A stretch of 64,000 bases of DNA from positions 62,001 through 126,000 of the forward strand of contig JAHJEO010000010.1 in NCBI GenBank assembly GCA_018825305.1, read 5' to 3'. The notes beneath the pieces are model-generated. The model worked only from the letters and a program-made list of their open reading frames with translations, searched no databases and was not told where the DNA came from. Numbering within the stretch: the first letter of the stretch is position 1; every line of letters starts with the position of its first letter. This DNA is from Gammaproteobacteria bacterium (GTDB lineage: Bacteria; Pseudomonadota; Gammaproteobacteria; Burkholderiales; Rhodocyclaceae). Of the stretch, positions 33,461-41,017 are shown piece after piece. The translations under genes and the position numbers were made by a program.

Positions 33461-34468
33461 ATGCGCATCTTTGCCGCCCCGCCAGCCGCCGTGTCATCCC
33501 CATCCCCATCCCTGAGCCACCCCGTCCAGCAGCGCCTCGACAGCTTTCGCCAGCAGCGTCGCGTCCAGGCCGGTTCGCTCATCATGTCGATGTTCGGCGA
33601 TGCGATCCTGCCGCGCGGCGGGCGCATCTGGCTGGGCAGCCTGATCCGGCTGCTCGACCCGCTCGAACTCAACGAGCGCCTGGTGCGCACCTCGGTTTTC
33701 CGCCTGGCCAGGGAAGGCTGGCTGGGCACCGAGAGCCGCGGCCGCCGCGCCGACTACCTGCTGACCCAGGCCGGGAGACGGCGCTTCGAAGAGGCCTCGC
33801 GCCACATCTACGCCTCCCACGCACCGCTGTGGGACCGGCGCTGGCGGCTGATCCTCGTCGTCGGCGAGCTGGCAGCGAAGGAGCGCGAGCGCATCCGCCG
33901 TGCCCTGTTCTGGCAGGGCTTCGGCATCCTCGGCGCCGACTGTTTCGTGCATCCCGGCGCCGACCTGCCGGCGGCGCTCGACGCGCTGGTGGCCGAAGGC
34001 CTCGCAGCGCCGCTCGACCGCCTGATGCCGCTGCTGGCGGCCGACTCGCGCTCCGGGCTTTCCGCCAACAATGCCGACCTGGTGCGGCGCGCCTGGAACC
34101 TCGACGAGCTGGCGACCGCCTATGCAGGCTTCGTCGCCACCTACCTGCCCATCCTCGCCGAATTGCGCCGCGACCGCCATGCCGAGATCGCCGAGGAAGA
34201 CGCCTTCCTGCTGCGCCTGCTGCTGATCCACGATTACCGCCGCCTGCTGTTGCGCGACCCCGAGCTGCCCGACGTCCTGGTGCCGCCCGCCTGGCCAGGG
34301 CAGAAGGCGCGGCTGCTGGCCAAGGACCTCTACCGCCGCCTGCTCGCGCCTTCCGAACGGCATCTCGACTTGCACATGCAACTCGCCGACGGCAGCCAGC
34401 CGGCTGCGGACCAGTCGCTGGCCGAGCGTTTCCCCGACGACGACCCGCTCGCCAGCATTTCGCTATGA
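33461..34468 (+). CDS. paaX: PaaX-family transcriptional repressor
   Basis: About 335 residues. It has an N-terminal winged helix (SLIMSMFGDAILPRGG, then LVRTSVFRLAREGWL), a central domain opening with WDRRWRLILVVGEL and a C-terminal LLIHDYRRLLLRDPELPDVLVPPAW segment (here split as LLIHDYRRLLLRDPELPDV and LVPPAW). In E. coli PaaX represses the phenylacetate genes and is released by phenylacetyl-CoA. The start at ATG 33461 is chosen by protein length; ATG 33440 is also in frame. It lies 50 nt after the reductase gene in the same operon and probably controls both divergent operons. Confidence 0.9.
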   Translation: MRIFAAPPAAVSSPSPSLSHPVQQRLDSFRQQRRVQAGSLIMSMFGDAILPRGGRIWLGSLIRLLDPLELNERLVRTSVFRLAREGWLGTESRGRRADYLLTQAGRRRFEEASRHIYASHAPLWDRRWRLILVVGELAAKERERIRRALFWQGFGILGADCFVHPGADLPAALDALVAEGLAAPLDRLMPLLAADSRSGLSANNADLVRRAWNLDELATAYAGFVATYLPILAELRRDRHAEIAEEDAFLLRLLLIHDYRRLLLRDPELPDVLVPPAWPGQKARLLAKDLYRRLLAPSERHLDLHMQLADGSQPAADQSLAERFPDDDPLASISL

Positions 34469-34495
34469 GTCGTTCAAACACTCCCGGAGTCCGCA

Positions 34496-35293
34496 ATGAG
34501 CGATGAACTGGAAGGAAAACACGGCGTCCAGTCGCTGGAGGTCGGCATGGGCATCCTGCGGGCGATGGTCAATGGCCACCGCTCGATGATGCTCAAGGAC
34601 ATCGCCGCCGCCGCCGAGATGCCGCCGTCGAAGGCCCATCGCTACCTGGTTAGCCTGATCCGCGCCGGCCTGGTGGAGCAGGACCCGATGACCTCCCGCT
34701 ACGACCTCGGCCCCTTCGCCCTCAACATCGGCCTGGTCGCCATCGACCGCCTCGACCGCATCCGTGTCGGCCTCTCGGCCATCGCCGAACTGCGCGACGA
34801 GATCAACGAGACCACCGCGCTGGCGGTGTGGAGCGAGCGCGGCCCGGTGATCGTGCGCTGGGAACGGCCGCGCCGTCCGATCACCGTCAATGTCGTCACA
34901 GGCACCGCCCTCGACCTGCTGACCTCGGCCAGCGGCCGGATATTCGCGGCCCACCTGCCGAAGGCGACCGTCGACCCCCTGATCGAACGCGAACTGGCCA
35001 CGACGCAGTTGCCCGCCGACATCCGCAGTCGCAAGGACGTCGACCGCATCCTCGACGAGGTGCGGCGCAGCGGGATTTCCGGCGTCTCCGGCTATCACCT
35101 GGTGCCGGGGGTCGAGGCCGTCGGCGCGCCGGTGTTCAACTTCAAGAACGAGATCACCATCGTCATGCTCGTGGTCGGCGTCCAGGGCATGTTCGACACC
35201 GATCCGGAAGGTCCGGTGGTGCAGGCGTTGCAGCGGGCGGCCGGGGCGCTGTCTTTGCGTCTGGGCTACACGGGGGCGACCGCAGGGGATTGA
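34496..35293 (+). CDS. IclR-family transcriptional regulator
   Basis: A 265-residue regulator. The N-terminal winged helix is GVQSLEVGMGILRAMVNG with LKDIAAAAEMPPSKAHRYL as the helix-turn-helix. The C-terminal effector domain includes LTSASGRIFAAHL and SGVSGYHLVPGVEAVGAPVF. IclR proteins often act as activators of aromatic catabolism. It is the last gene of the diiron operon, 27 nt after paaX, and lies 5' of the flavin monooxygenase cluster at 37.5 kb. It could have been the regulator of that cluster before the cassette region came in between. The effector is unknown. Confidence 0.88.
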   Translation: MSDELEGKHGVQSLEVGMGILRAMVNGHRSMMLKDIAAAAEMPPSKAHRYLVSLIRAGLVEQDPMTSRYDLGPFALNIGLVAIDRLDRIRVGLSAIAELRDEINETTALAVWSERGPVIVRWERPRRPITVNVVTGTALDLLTSASGRIFAAHLPKATVDPLIERELATTQLPADIRSRKDVDRILDEVRRSGISGVSGYHLVPGVEAVGAPVFNFKNEITIVMLVVGVQGMFDTDPEGPVVQALQRAAGALSLRLGYTGATAGD

Positions 35294-35790
35294 ATGTCGC
35301 TGGCGGGGTTGGCCGGCGTGCCGCCGGAGTCGTCCTGCGGGGATACCGATCGCATAACCCTTTCCTGATCTGAACGCTTGCCGGGACTCGCCCCGGCGGG
35401 CGAGGTACTTTCTTGCTGCGCGGCAAGAAAGTACCCAAAGAAACGCGCCCCGCTGCCCCGGCCCTGCGGGCTTCCCTCGCTACGGGCTATCGTGCCGGCC
35501 GGCCGCTGAACTCGCTGCGCTCGGACAAAGCGGCCGGACCCCCCCGGCCCGACAGCCCTCCGCTCGGCGCGGCAGAGGGGAGGATGGGAGGAGCGCAACC
35601 AGCGGTGCGTTGGTGGTAGCATGACATGCGATTGCATGACCCTCAATCCGAAACATTCATGACCATACTTCGACACATGCCGACGACGCCTGTCCCGACG
35701 GGGCTTCTGGGTGGTGGGGATTCCGGGTTATGCACCAATTGACGTCGACAACACGTTGGACATCGCAGGCGCGCTTCGACTACAAACTTT
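35294..35790. repeat. Non-coding repeat-type region with long hairpin
   Basis: The roughly 500 bp between iclR and the first cassette gene hold no convincing gene. At 35404-35435 there is a perfect 13-bp hairpin, GGTACTTTCTTGC / GCAAGAAAGTACC, with loop TGCGCG. It is followed by CCAAAGAAACGCGCCCC and about 150 bp of GC-rich sequence. This layout resembles a family of hairpin repeats common in proteobacterial intergenic DNA. Small frames across it are translated repeat. The last 150 bp become AT-richer towards the cassettes. Confidence 0.6.
35755..35761 (+). other. Possible cassette boundary core site (GTTGGAC)
   Basis: Fits GTTRRRY, the integron recombination core, 45 nt before the first cassette gene. 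No matching upstream attC or attI arm could be made out, so this is only a candidate for the 5' end of the array. Confidence 0.35.
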
Positions 35791-35805
35791 GGAAAGGAGG
35801 TCCGT

Positions 35806-36258
35806 GTGGCAGCAAACGTGCAACATGCTGACGCCGTCACTCTCGTTGAGCACCTCGAAAAGCGCATTCTTGAGGACGCCAGCTACTACATGACCTACTC
35901 CGACGCGGCTACTGTCTTAGGTCGAAACGCTGCGCGAGATGGGCGGCATATCGGACAAGTCACCTCACGAATTGATGCAGCCTGCTTCTACGCCAAGACT
36001 CCGTTTCTTGCAATGCATCGCGTCCGCGAAACTCACGGCGGTCACATCAATCCGCGCTCGTTCGGTGGCGACCTTTGGCATCCACACATTCCCGCGCTCG
36101 TCGCAAGAGCCGAGGCCCACACGTGGAGCGTCGATGACTTTCGCAGGGTGAAGCAACAACTTCAAAGTCTCGGCGACGACGCTGCAACCCTCCAATGGAA
36201 ACGAATCGAGAGGTTCGGTGAAAAGGGGGTTCAGAAAGCTTTGGGTCTTCCGGGATGA
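35806..36258 (+). CDS. Hypothetical protein in integron-type cassette 1
   Basis: A 150-residue protein starting at GTG 35806, behind an almost ideal ribosome site (AAAGGAGGT, 5 nt before the start). It is soluble, basic and His-rich (RETHGGHINPRSFGGDLWHP), with no recognised domain or membrane segment. The stop codon lies 7 nt before the attC core at 36266, the usual gene-to-attC spacing of integron cassettes. Codon use is less GC-biased than in the flanking operons. The function is unknown. Confidence 0.7.
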   Translation: MAANVQHADAVTLVEHLEKRILEDASYYMTYSDAATVLGRNAARDGRHIGQVTSRIDAACFYAKTPFLAMHRVRETHGGHINPRSFGGDLWHPHIPALVARAEAHTWSVDDFRRVKQQLQSLGDDAATLQWKRIERFGEKGVQKALGLPG

Positions 36259-36265
36259 ACGCGAT

Positions 36266-36331
36266 GCCCAACCCGGCAGTCGAGCGGACCTGCGCGAAAA
36301 GCCGCGCAGGCCGCTCACTTCGACGTTAGGA
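36266..36331 (+). other. attC recombination site 1 (integron cassette)
   Basis: 66 bp from GCCCAAC (RYYYAAC) to GTTAGGA (close to GTTRRRY). The interior folds as GAGCGGACCTGCGCG against CGCGCAGGCCGCTC with one bulged base, and outside this GTCGAG against CTTCGAC leaves another unpaired base. Paired arms with extrahelical bases are the hallmark of attC. Confidence 0.8.
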
Positions 36332-36343
36332 GTCTCTATCCCC

Positions 36344-37150
36344 ATGTACCTTTTGTATTGCGACGAGACAAACCTAGAAGAAAAGGGTGGTGACTTCTTT
36401 ACATATGGCGGGATAGCCATCCCCGGTGATGTTGCCCAGACCTTGTCCCAAGAGATAGACGAGATTCGGGCGAAATTCGGAGTCCCCCGAGAATTTCGTC
36501 TGAAGTTCAATCCCGGCCCTAAGCATCTTAGTCATGATGATTTCATTGCGCTAAAGCAATCAATCATCGAGGCTGTTGCCCGTCAAAAGGCTACGTTGTT
36601 CATTTCGGTAATCCTGCACGATATTGCTACAAGTCCCGCAGACGCCAGGCGAAATGAAATCAATCGAGTTTGCTATCACTTTGACTGTTTCCTGAACCGC
36701 AAAAAGTCTCCCGGCTTGGTGCTTATTGATCGGTTCGACGACAAAGCAATTGATGCCCATCTCGCCGAAAAATTCTCCGTCGGGATCATCGGACTGCCGC
36801 ACACGAAAGAAATGCGACTCTCCAACATTGTTGGGTTTCATTACTCGGCAATCGGACAATCCAATTTCGCGAGCGTCGTGGACATCCTTCTTGGATCGAT
36901 CAGGTTCTCAATGAACGGATTTACCCGGAATGATCCGAAGGCACGAGAGACGGCAAAGAGGGTCATTCCTATTCTTTCTCCGATGTTCTTTCGCGAGGAG
37001 GGCCGAACTACAGTATCGGAACTGGGAATCTTCTTTAGCCCAAAGGTCATTAAGTCCGATAAGTTCCGCGCCACCTATCAAGGAATGAAGGACTTCTTTG
37101 CTGAGTGTGGGGTAGTGGTTGAGCAAACAATCACAGGGGCGCATCGCTAG
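36344..37150 (+). CDS. DUF3800 domain-containing protein (cassette 2)
   Basis: A 268-residue protein beginning MYLLYCDETNLEEKGGDFF, the acidic N-terminal strand typical of DUF3800. It continues with FISVILHD, GLVLIDRFDD and a conserved serine/glutamine region. DUF3800 proteins have an RNase-H-like look and are common in phages, defence islands and cassette arrays; no biochemical role is firmly assigned. It is clearly AT-richer than the flanking chromosome. The start is 12 nt after attC 1 and the stop 2 nt before attC 2, so gene and site form one complete cassette. Confidence 0.8.
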   Translation: MYLLYCDETNLEEKGGDFFTYGGIAIPGDVAQTLSQEIDEIRAKFGVPREFRLKFNPGPKHLSHDDFIALKQSIIEAVARQKATLFISVILHDIATSPADARRNEINRVCYHFDCFLNRKKSPGLVLIDRFDDKAIDAHLAEKFSVGIIGLPHTKEMRLSNIVGFHYSAIGQSNFASVVDILLGSIRFSMNGFTRNDPKARETAKRVIPILSPMFFREEGRTTVSELGIFFSPKVIKSDKFRATYQGMKDFFAECGVVVEQTITGAHR

Positions 37151-37152
37151 AC

Positions 37153-37213
37153 TCCTAACACTGCGAGAGGGACGCTCCGCCTATCGGCGGCGCGCCTCAA
37201 CTCCACGTTAGGG
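37153..37213 (+). other. attC recombination site 2 (integron cassette)
   Basis: 61 bp from TCCTAAC to GTTAGGG, which are almost perfect complements. The interior contains CCGCC-TATC-GGCGG as terminal hairpin, and ACTGCGAG / CTCAACTCCAC style arms like many mobile-integron attC sites. Confidence 0.8.
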
Positions 37214-37221
37214 AGCTTCAC

Positions 37222-37329
37222 ATGGCCGAACCTCGTGCAAAGAGTTCGAAGGCGATTCAGTACGAGGTCTTCGCCAAGGAAAAACGGTTCGTGTCCTGCG
37301 GATGTGGACTCACTGTGAGTAATCGCTGA
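37222..37329 (+). pseudogene. Truncated third cassette gene
   Basis: A 35-codon frame (MAEPRAKSSKAIQYEVFAKE...) starts 8 nt after attC 2, as a cassette gene should, but stops at TGA 37327-37329. The dispersed repeat copy 4 begins at exactly this stop. No attC follows. It looks like the 5' remnant of a cassette gene cut off by a rearrangement. The family is unknown. Confidence 0.5.
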
Positions 37330-37359
37330 AAAGTCGGCGGTGGCGGGACGGCGGTGCCG
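37327..37359 (-). repeat. Dispersed repeat, copy 4 (intergenic)
   Basis: Matches the consensus, with the T-run on the minus strand. It starts at the stop codon of the truncated cassette gene. The remaining 200 bp to the next gene contain only the promoter at 37462. Confidence 0.7.
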
Positions 37360-37461
37360 GGTACGCCAAGAAGCTCGCCGACAGGCTGGGCAATCACCAA
37401 TCAACCAGGCAATGCCGTTTCCAACCATCTTCCGTTGCGCCGTTTATTGCGGCAATTTGTA

Positions 37462-37490
37462 TTGACAGAACTCGTTACGTAAATCAGAAT
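37462..37490 (+). promoter_or_regulatory. Promoter of the flavin monooxygenase operon with palindromic operator
   Basis: TTGACA (37462-37467), 17-nt spacer, CAGAAT (37485-37490). A perfect palindrome TTACGTAA (37475-37482) lies between -35 and -10, a place where a repressor would block polymerase. Confidence 0.6.
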
Positions 37491-37567
37491 TTTGCCCATG
37501 AGCCGGCCATCTGCCAGGAAGGCCGGTGCGCGCCGCGCTTTCCGGCTGCAATAACGGAGAATCACCC

Positions 37568-38527
37568 ATGAGCAAACAGTTTGCGTCGGTCGCCGACCTC
37601 GAGGTCAAGAAGACCACCTTCGCCCGGTTGTCGGAGCACTGCTGGGCCTACACCGCCGAGGGCGATCCCAATACCGGGGTCATCATCGGCGAGGATTCTG
37701 TGCTGATCTGCGATGCGCTGGCGACGCCGGCGATGGCGCAGAACCTGATTGCCGAGATCCGCAAGGTCACCGACAAGCCGATCAAGTACGTGGTGCTGTC
37801 GCACTACCATGCCGTGCGCGTGCTCGGTGCCTCGGGCTACGCGGCCGCCGGCATGCAGGAGATCATCGCCAGCCAGGGCACCTATGAACTGATCGTCGAG
37901 CGCGGCGCCCAGGACATGCAGTCCGAGTACGAGCGATTCCCGCGGTTGTTCCAGAATTTCGAGTCGATTCCCGGCCTGACCTGGCCGACCCTGGTGTTCA
38001 AGGACGAAATGACGCTGTGGATGGGCGGGCTCGAGGTGAAGATCATGCACCCCGGCGCCGGCCACACCAAGGGCGACACCGTCGTCTGGGTGCCGTCGGA
38101 ACAGGTGCTGTTTTCCGGCGACCTGGTCGAGTTTGATGCCGCCTGCTACACCGGCGACGCCCAGCTGGAAGAGTGGCCGGCGACGCTGGATGCGCTGGCC
38201 GCGCTCGGTGCGCAAAAGGTGGTGCCGGGCCGCGGCCCCGCCCTCGACACGCCGGAGAAGGTGGCGGCCGGCCTGGCCTACACCCGCGATTTCGTCACCA
38301 CGCTGCTGGCTGCGGCAAAGGAGGCCGTGGCGCAGGGAATGAACCTCAAGCAGGCCATGGCGCATGTCCGCCTGGCGATGGATCCGAAGTTTGCCCAGGT
38401 CTTCATCTACGAGCACTGCCTGCCCTTCGACGTCACCCGCGCCGTCGATGAGGCGGGCGGCATCAAGCACCCGCGCATCTGGACGGCCGAGCGCGACAAG
38501 GAAATGTGGCACGGACTGCAGGCGTAG
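37568..38527 (+). CDS. MBL-fold hydrolase with degenerate metal motif
   Basis: A 319-residue metallo-beta-lactamase-fold protein. The first motif reads LSHYHAVRVLGAS where HxHxDH is expected: the two histidines remain but the Asp and His of the second metal site are Val and Arg. GAGHTKGDTVVW and FSGDLVEFDAACY supply further ligands. So it may bind one metal or use a different mechanism. Start MSKQFASV at 37568, behind CGGAGAA. It is first in a five-gene operon with a flavin monooxygenase, DUF2783, VOC and fumarylacetoacetate hydrolase genes, so a hydrolytic step in aromatic breakdown is likely. Confidence 0.82.
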   Translation: MSKQFASVADLEVKKTTFARLSEHCWAYTAEGDPNTGVIIGEDSVLICDALATPAMAQNLIAEIRKVTDKPIKYVVLSHYHAVRVLGASGYAAAGMQEIIASQGTYELIVERGAQDMQSEYERFPRLFQNFESIPGLTWPTLVFKDEMTLWMGGLEVKIMHPGAGHTKGDTVVWVPSEQVLFSGDLVEFDAACYTGDAQLEEWPATLDALAALGAQKVVPGRGPALDTPEKVAAGLAYTRDFVTTLLAAAKEAVAQGMNLKQAMAHVRLAMDPKFAQVFIYEHCLPFDVTRAVDEAGGIKHPRIWTAERDKEMWHGLQA

Positions 38528-38552
38528 CAAGGCAGCGGCCCGGAGGGGGAAA

Positions 38553-40226
38553 ATGCTGAGCACCTACCAATACCCGAAGTACGACTATGTGCAGCCGCCC
38601 GAGCAAAAGAGCGGTGAGCGCAAGCGCCACCCGGTCGTGGTCGTCGGTGCCGGCCCGGTGGGCCTGGCGGCGGCGATCGACCTGGCCCAGTCCGGCGTGC
38701 CGGTGGTGGTGCTCGACGACGACGATACGGTTTCGGTCGGCTCGCGCGGCGTCTGCTACGCCAAGCGGGCGCTGGAAATCCTCGACCGCATCGGCGCCGG
38801 CGACGCCTGCGTCGCCAAGGGCGTGAGCTGGAACGTCGGCCGCACCTTTTTCCGCGAGGAGGAGGTCTACAACTTCAACCTGCTGCCGCAGCCCGACCAC
38901 AAGCGTCCGGGCATGGTCAACCTGCAGCAGTATTACCTCGAGGAATTCGAGGTCAGGCGGGCGCAACAGCTGCCCAAGCTAGACCTGCGCTTCAGAAACA
39001 AGGTGGTCTCCGTCACTTCCACGGCAGAAGGCGCGACGCTGCAGGTCGAGACGCCCGACGGCGCCTACACCATCGAGGCCGACTGGCTGGTGGTGGCCGA
39101 CGGCGCGCGCAGCGGCATCCGCAAGATGATGAACCTCGAGATCGAGGGCAAGGTCTTCACGGACCGCTTCCTCATCGCCGACGTGGTGATGAAGGCCGAG
39201 TTCCCGGCGGAGCGCTGGTTCTGGTTCGATCCGCCTTTCCACCCCGGCCACTCGGTGCTGCTGCACCGCCAGGCCGACAATGTCTGGCGCATCGACTTCC
39301 AGCTGGGCTGGCAGGCCGACCCGGAAGAGGAGAAGAAGCCGGAGAAGGTGATCCCGCGCATCAAGGCCATGCTCGGCGACGAACGCGAGTTCGAGCTTGA
39401 ATGGGTCAGCGTCTATACCTTCCAGTGCCGCCGCATGAACGACTTCCGCCACGGCCGCCTGCTGTTCGTCGGCGACGTCGCGCACCAGGTCTCGCCCTTC
39501 GGTGCCCGCGGCGCCAATTCCGGCATCCAGGATGCCGACAACCTCGGCTGGAAGCTCAAGCTGGTGCTGGACGGACTGGCGCCAGAGCGCCTCCTCGACA
39601 GCTATTCCGAGGAGCGAATCTTTGCCGCCGACGAGAACCTGCTCAACTCGACGCGCTCGACCGACTTCATCACGCCCAAGAGCAAGGCCTCGCTGACTTT
39701 CCGCAACGCCGTGCTGACCCTGGCCCGCGACCATGCCTTCGCCCGCACCCTGGTCAACTCGGGGCGCCTGTCGGTGCCGTGCTTCCTGACCAAGTCGCGG
39801 CTGAACACGCCGGACACGGATGCATTCGCCGGCGACATGATCCCCGGCGCGCCGATGGACGACGCGCCGCTGCAGGAGGACGGCCAGGACTGCTGGCTGC
39901 TCGACCGCGTCGGCAACCGCTTCATGGCGCTGGTGTACGTCGAGTCGGCCGCCGCAGTCGATGCCGCCATGACACAAGCTGCCAGCACGCTCGCCGCCGC
40001 GCCGATTCCTGTCGAGGTGGTGCTGCTCGCGCCGACCGCGGGGCCGCCGCCGGCGGGGCTGCGCGTCCTCGAGGACGTGGCGGGACGTTTCGCCGAGCGC
40101 TACGACGCCCGGCCCGGCACGGTCTATCTGCTGCGGCCGGACCAGCATGTGGCCGGCCGCTGGCGTGCTTTCGACACCGCTCGCATCGAGGCCGCGCTGG
40201 CCCGTGCCACCTGCAACGCCCAATGA
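38553..40226 (+). CDS. FAD-dependent aromatic monooxygenase (MhpA/PheA-like)
   Basis: A 557-residue group A flavoprotein hydroxylase. The FAD motif VVVVGAGPVGLAAAIDLAQ is followed by the DG motif VVADGARSGIRK and the GD motif LLFVGDVAHQVSPFGARGAN, plus a C-terminal thioredoxin-like extension from about residue 440. These enzymes hydroxylate phenolic rings using NAD(P)H and O2. ATG 38553 lies behind CGGAGGGGGA. The FAH-family enzyme downstream suggests that ring cleavage gives a fumaryl- or maleyl-type diketo acid, so hydroquinone-like products (homogentisate or gentisate type) are plausible. The substrate is not predictable by eye. Confidence 0.88.
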   Translation: MLSTYQYPKYDYVQPPEQKSGERKRHPVVVVGAGPVGLAAAIDLAQSGVPVVVLDDDDTVSVGSRGVCYAKRALEILDRIGAGDACVAKGVSWNVGRTFFREEEVYNFNLLPQPDHKRPGMVNLQQYYLEEFEVRRAQQLPKLDLRFRNKVVSVTSTAEGATLQVETPDGAYTIEADWLVVADGARSGIRKMMNLEIEGKVFTDRFLIADVVMKAEFPAERWFWFDPPFHPGHSVLLHRQADNVWRIDFQLGWQADPEEEKKPEKVIPRIKAMLGDEREFELEWVSVYTFQCRRMNDFRHGRLLFVGDVAHQVSPFGARGANSGIQDADNLGWKLKLVLDGLAPERLLDSYSEERIFAADENLLNSTRSTDFITPKSKASLTFRNAVLTLARDHAFARTLVNSGRLSVPCFLTKSRLNTPDTDAFAGDMIPGAPMDDAPLQEDGQDCWLLDRVGNRFMALVYVESAAAVDAAMTQAASTLAAAPIPVEVVLLAPTAGPPPAGLRVLEDVAGRFAERYDARPGTVYLLRPDQHVAGRWRAFDTARIEAALARATCNAQ

Positions 40227-40236
40227 GGAGCCGCCC

Positions 40237-40461
40237 ATGCCACTCAACCTGAAACCCAACTTCGCCGAGCCCGGCAAGCGCTATTTCCGCGCCTACACCC
40301 CCGGCGACGATTTCTACGAAGCCCTGATCGAAACCCATCGCGACCTCTCGGACGAACAGAGTGCGCTGGTCAACGCCAAGCTGGTGCTGCTGCTGTCGAA
40401 CCACATTGGCGATCTTTCGGTGCTGCGCGAGGCGATGCAGATCGCTCGCCAGGACGTCTGA
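40237..40461 (+). CDS. DUF2783 domain protein
   Basis: A 74-residue small soluble protein (MPLNLKPNFAEPGKRY...) with a helical C-terminal half (LSDEQSALVNAKLVLLLSN). It lies 10 nt after the flavin monooxygenase and 10 nt before the VOC gene. DUF2783 proteins of this size usually accompany such monooxygenases. An accessory or stabilising role is possible, but I cannot assign one. Confidence 0.8.
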   Translation: MPLNLKPNFAEPGKRYFRAYTPGDDFYEALIETHRDLSDEQSALVNAKLVLLLSNHIGDLSVLREAMQIARQDV

Positions 40462-40471
40462 GGAATACCCA

Positions 40472-41011
40472 ATGAAGATCCAGAAAATCCATCATGTCGC
40501 CTACCGCTGCAAGGACGCCAGGGAAACCGTCGAGTGGTACGGCAAGTACCTGAACATGAATTTCATCCTGGCCATCGCCGAGAACGAGGTGCCCTCGACC
40601 AAAGAGCCGGATCCCTACATGCACGTCTTCCTCGACGCCGGCAACGGCAACGTGCTGGCCTTCTTCGAGTTGCCGACCCGGCCGCCGATGGGGCGCGACC
40701 CCAACACCCCGGCGTGGACCCAGCATCTGGCCTTTCAGGTCGGGTCGGTCGACGACCTGCTGGAAACCAAGGCGCGGCTGGAAGCCGACGGCATCGAGGT
40801 CATCGGCCCGACCGACCACACCATTTTCAAGTCCATCTATTTCTTCGATCCCAGCGGCCATCGCCTGGAACTGGCGGCAAACACCGGCACGCCGAAAATG
40901 GCCAGGATGCTCGACGCAGTGAAGTGGGAGATGCTCAACGAGTGGGCGCAGACGCGCAAGGCGCCGCAGCATGCGCGCTGGATGCACGACGGCAGTTACG
41001 CGGGAGAATAG
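40472..41011 (+). CDS. VOC-family protein, possible ring-cleavage dioxygenase
   Basis: A 179-residue vicinal-oxygen-chelate protein. HHVAYRCKD near the N-terminus, QHLAFQVGSVDD in the middle and GHRLELAANTG supply His, His and Glu, the 2-His-1-carboxylate metal set of glyoxalase and extradiol dioxygenases. No other ring-cleaving enzyme is in the operon, so this may be the dioxygenase; a glyoxalase-like isomerase role is the alternative. The gene ends 6 nt before the FAH gene. Confidence 0.82.
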   Translation: MKIQKIHHVAYRCKDARETVEWYGKYLNMNFILAIAENEVPSTKEPDPYMHVFLDAGNGNVLAFFELPTRPPMGRDPNTPAWTQHLAFQVGSVDDLLETKARLEADGIEVIGPTDHTIFKSIYFFDPSGHRLELAANTGTPKMARMLDAVKWEMLNEWAQTRKAPQHARWMHDGSYAGE

Positions 41012-41017
41012 ACAGCA

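Noticed and set aside
35413-35619. 68-codon frame after the hairpin
   Set aside because: Translated intergenic repeat; no ribosome site and composition unlike a gene.
35640-35800. Integron attI or integrase remnant before cassette 1
   Set aside because: Only a GTTRRRY core candidate; no integrase-like frame and no attI arms could be found.
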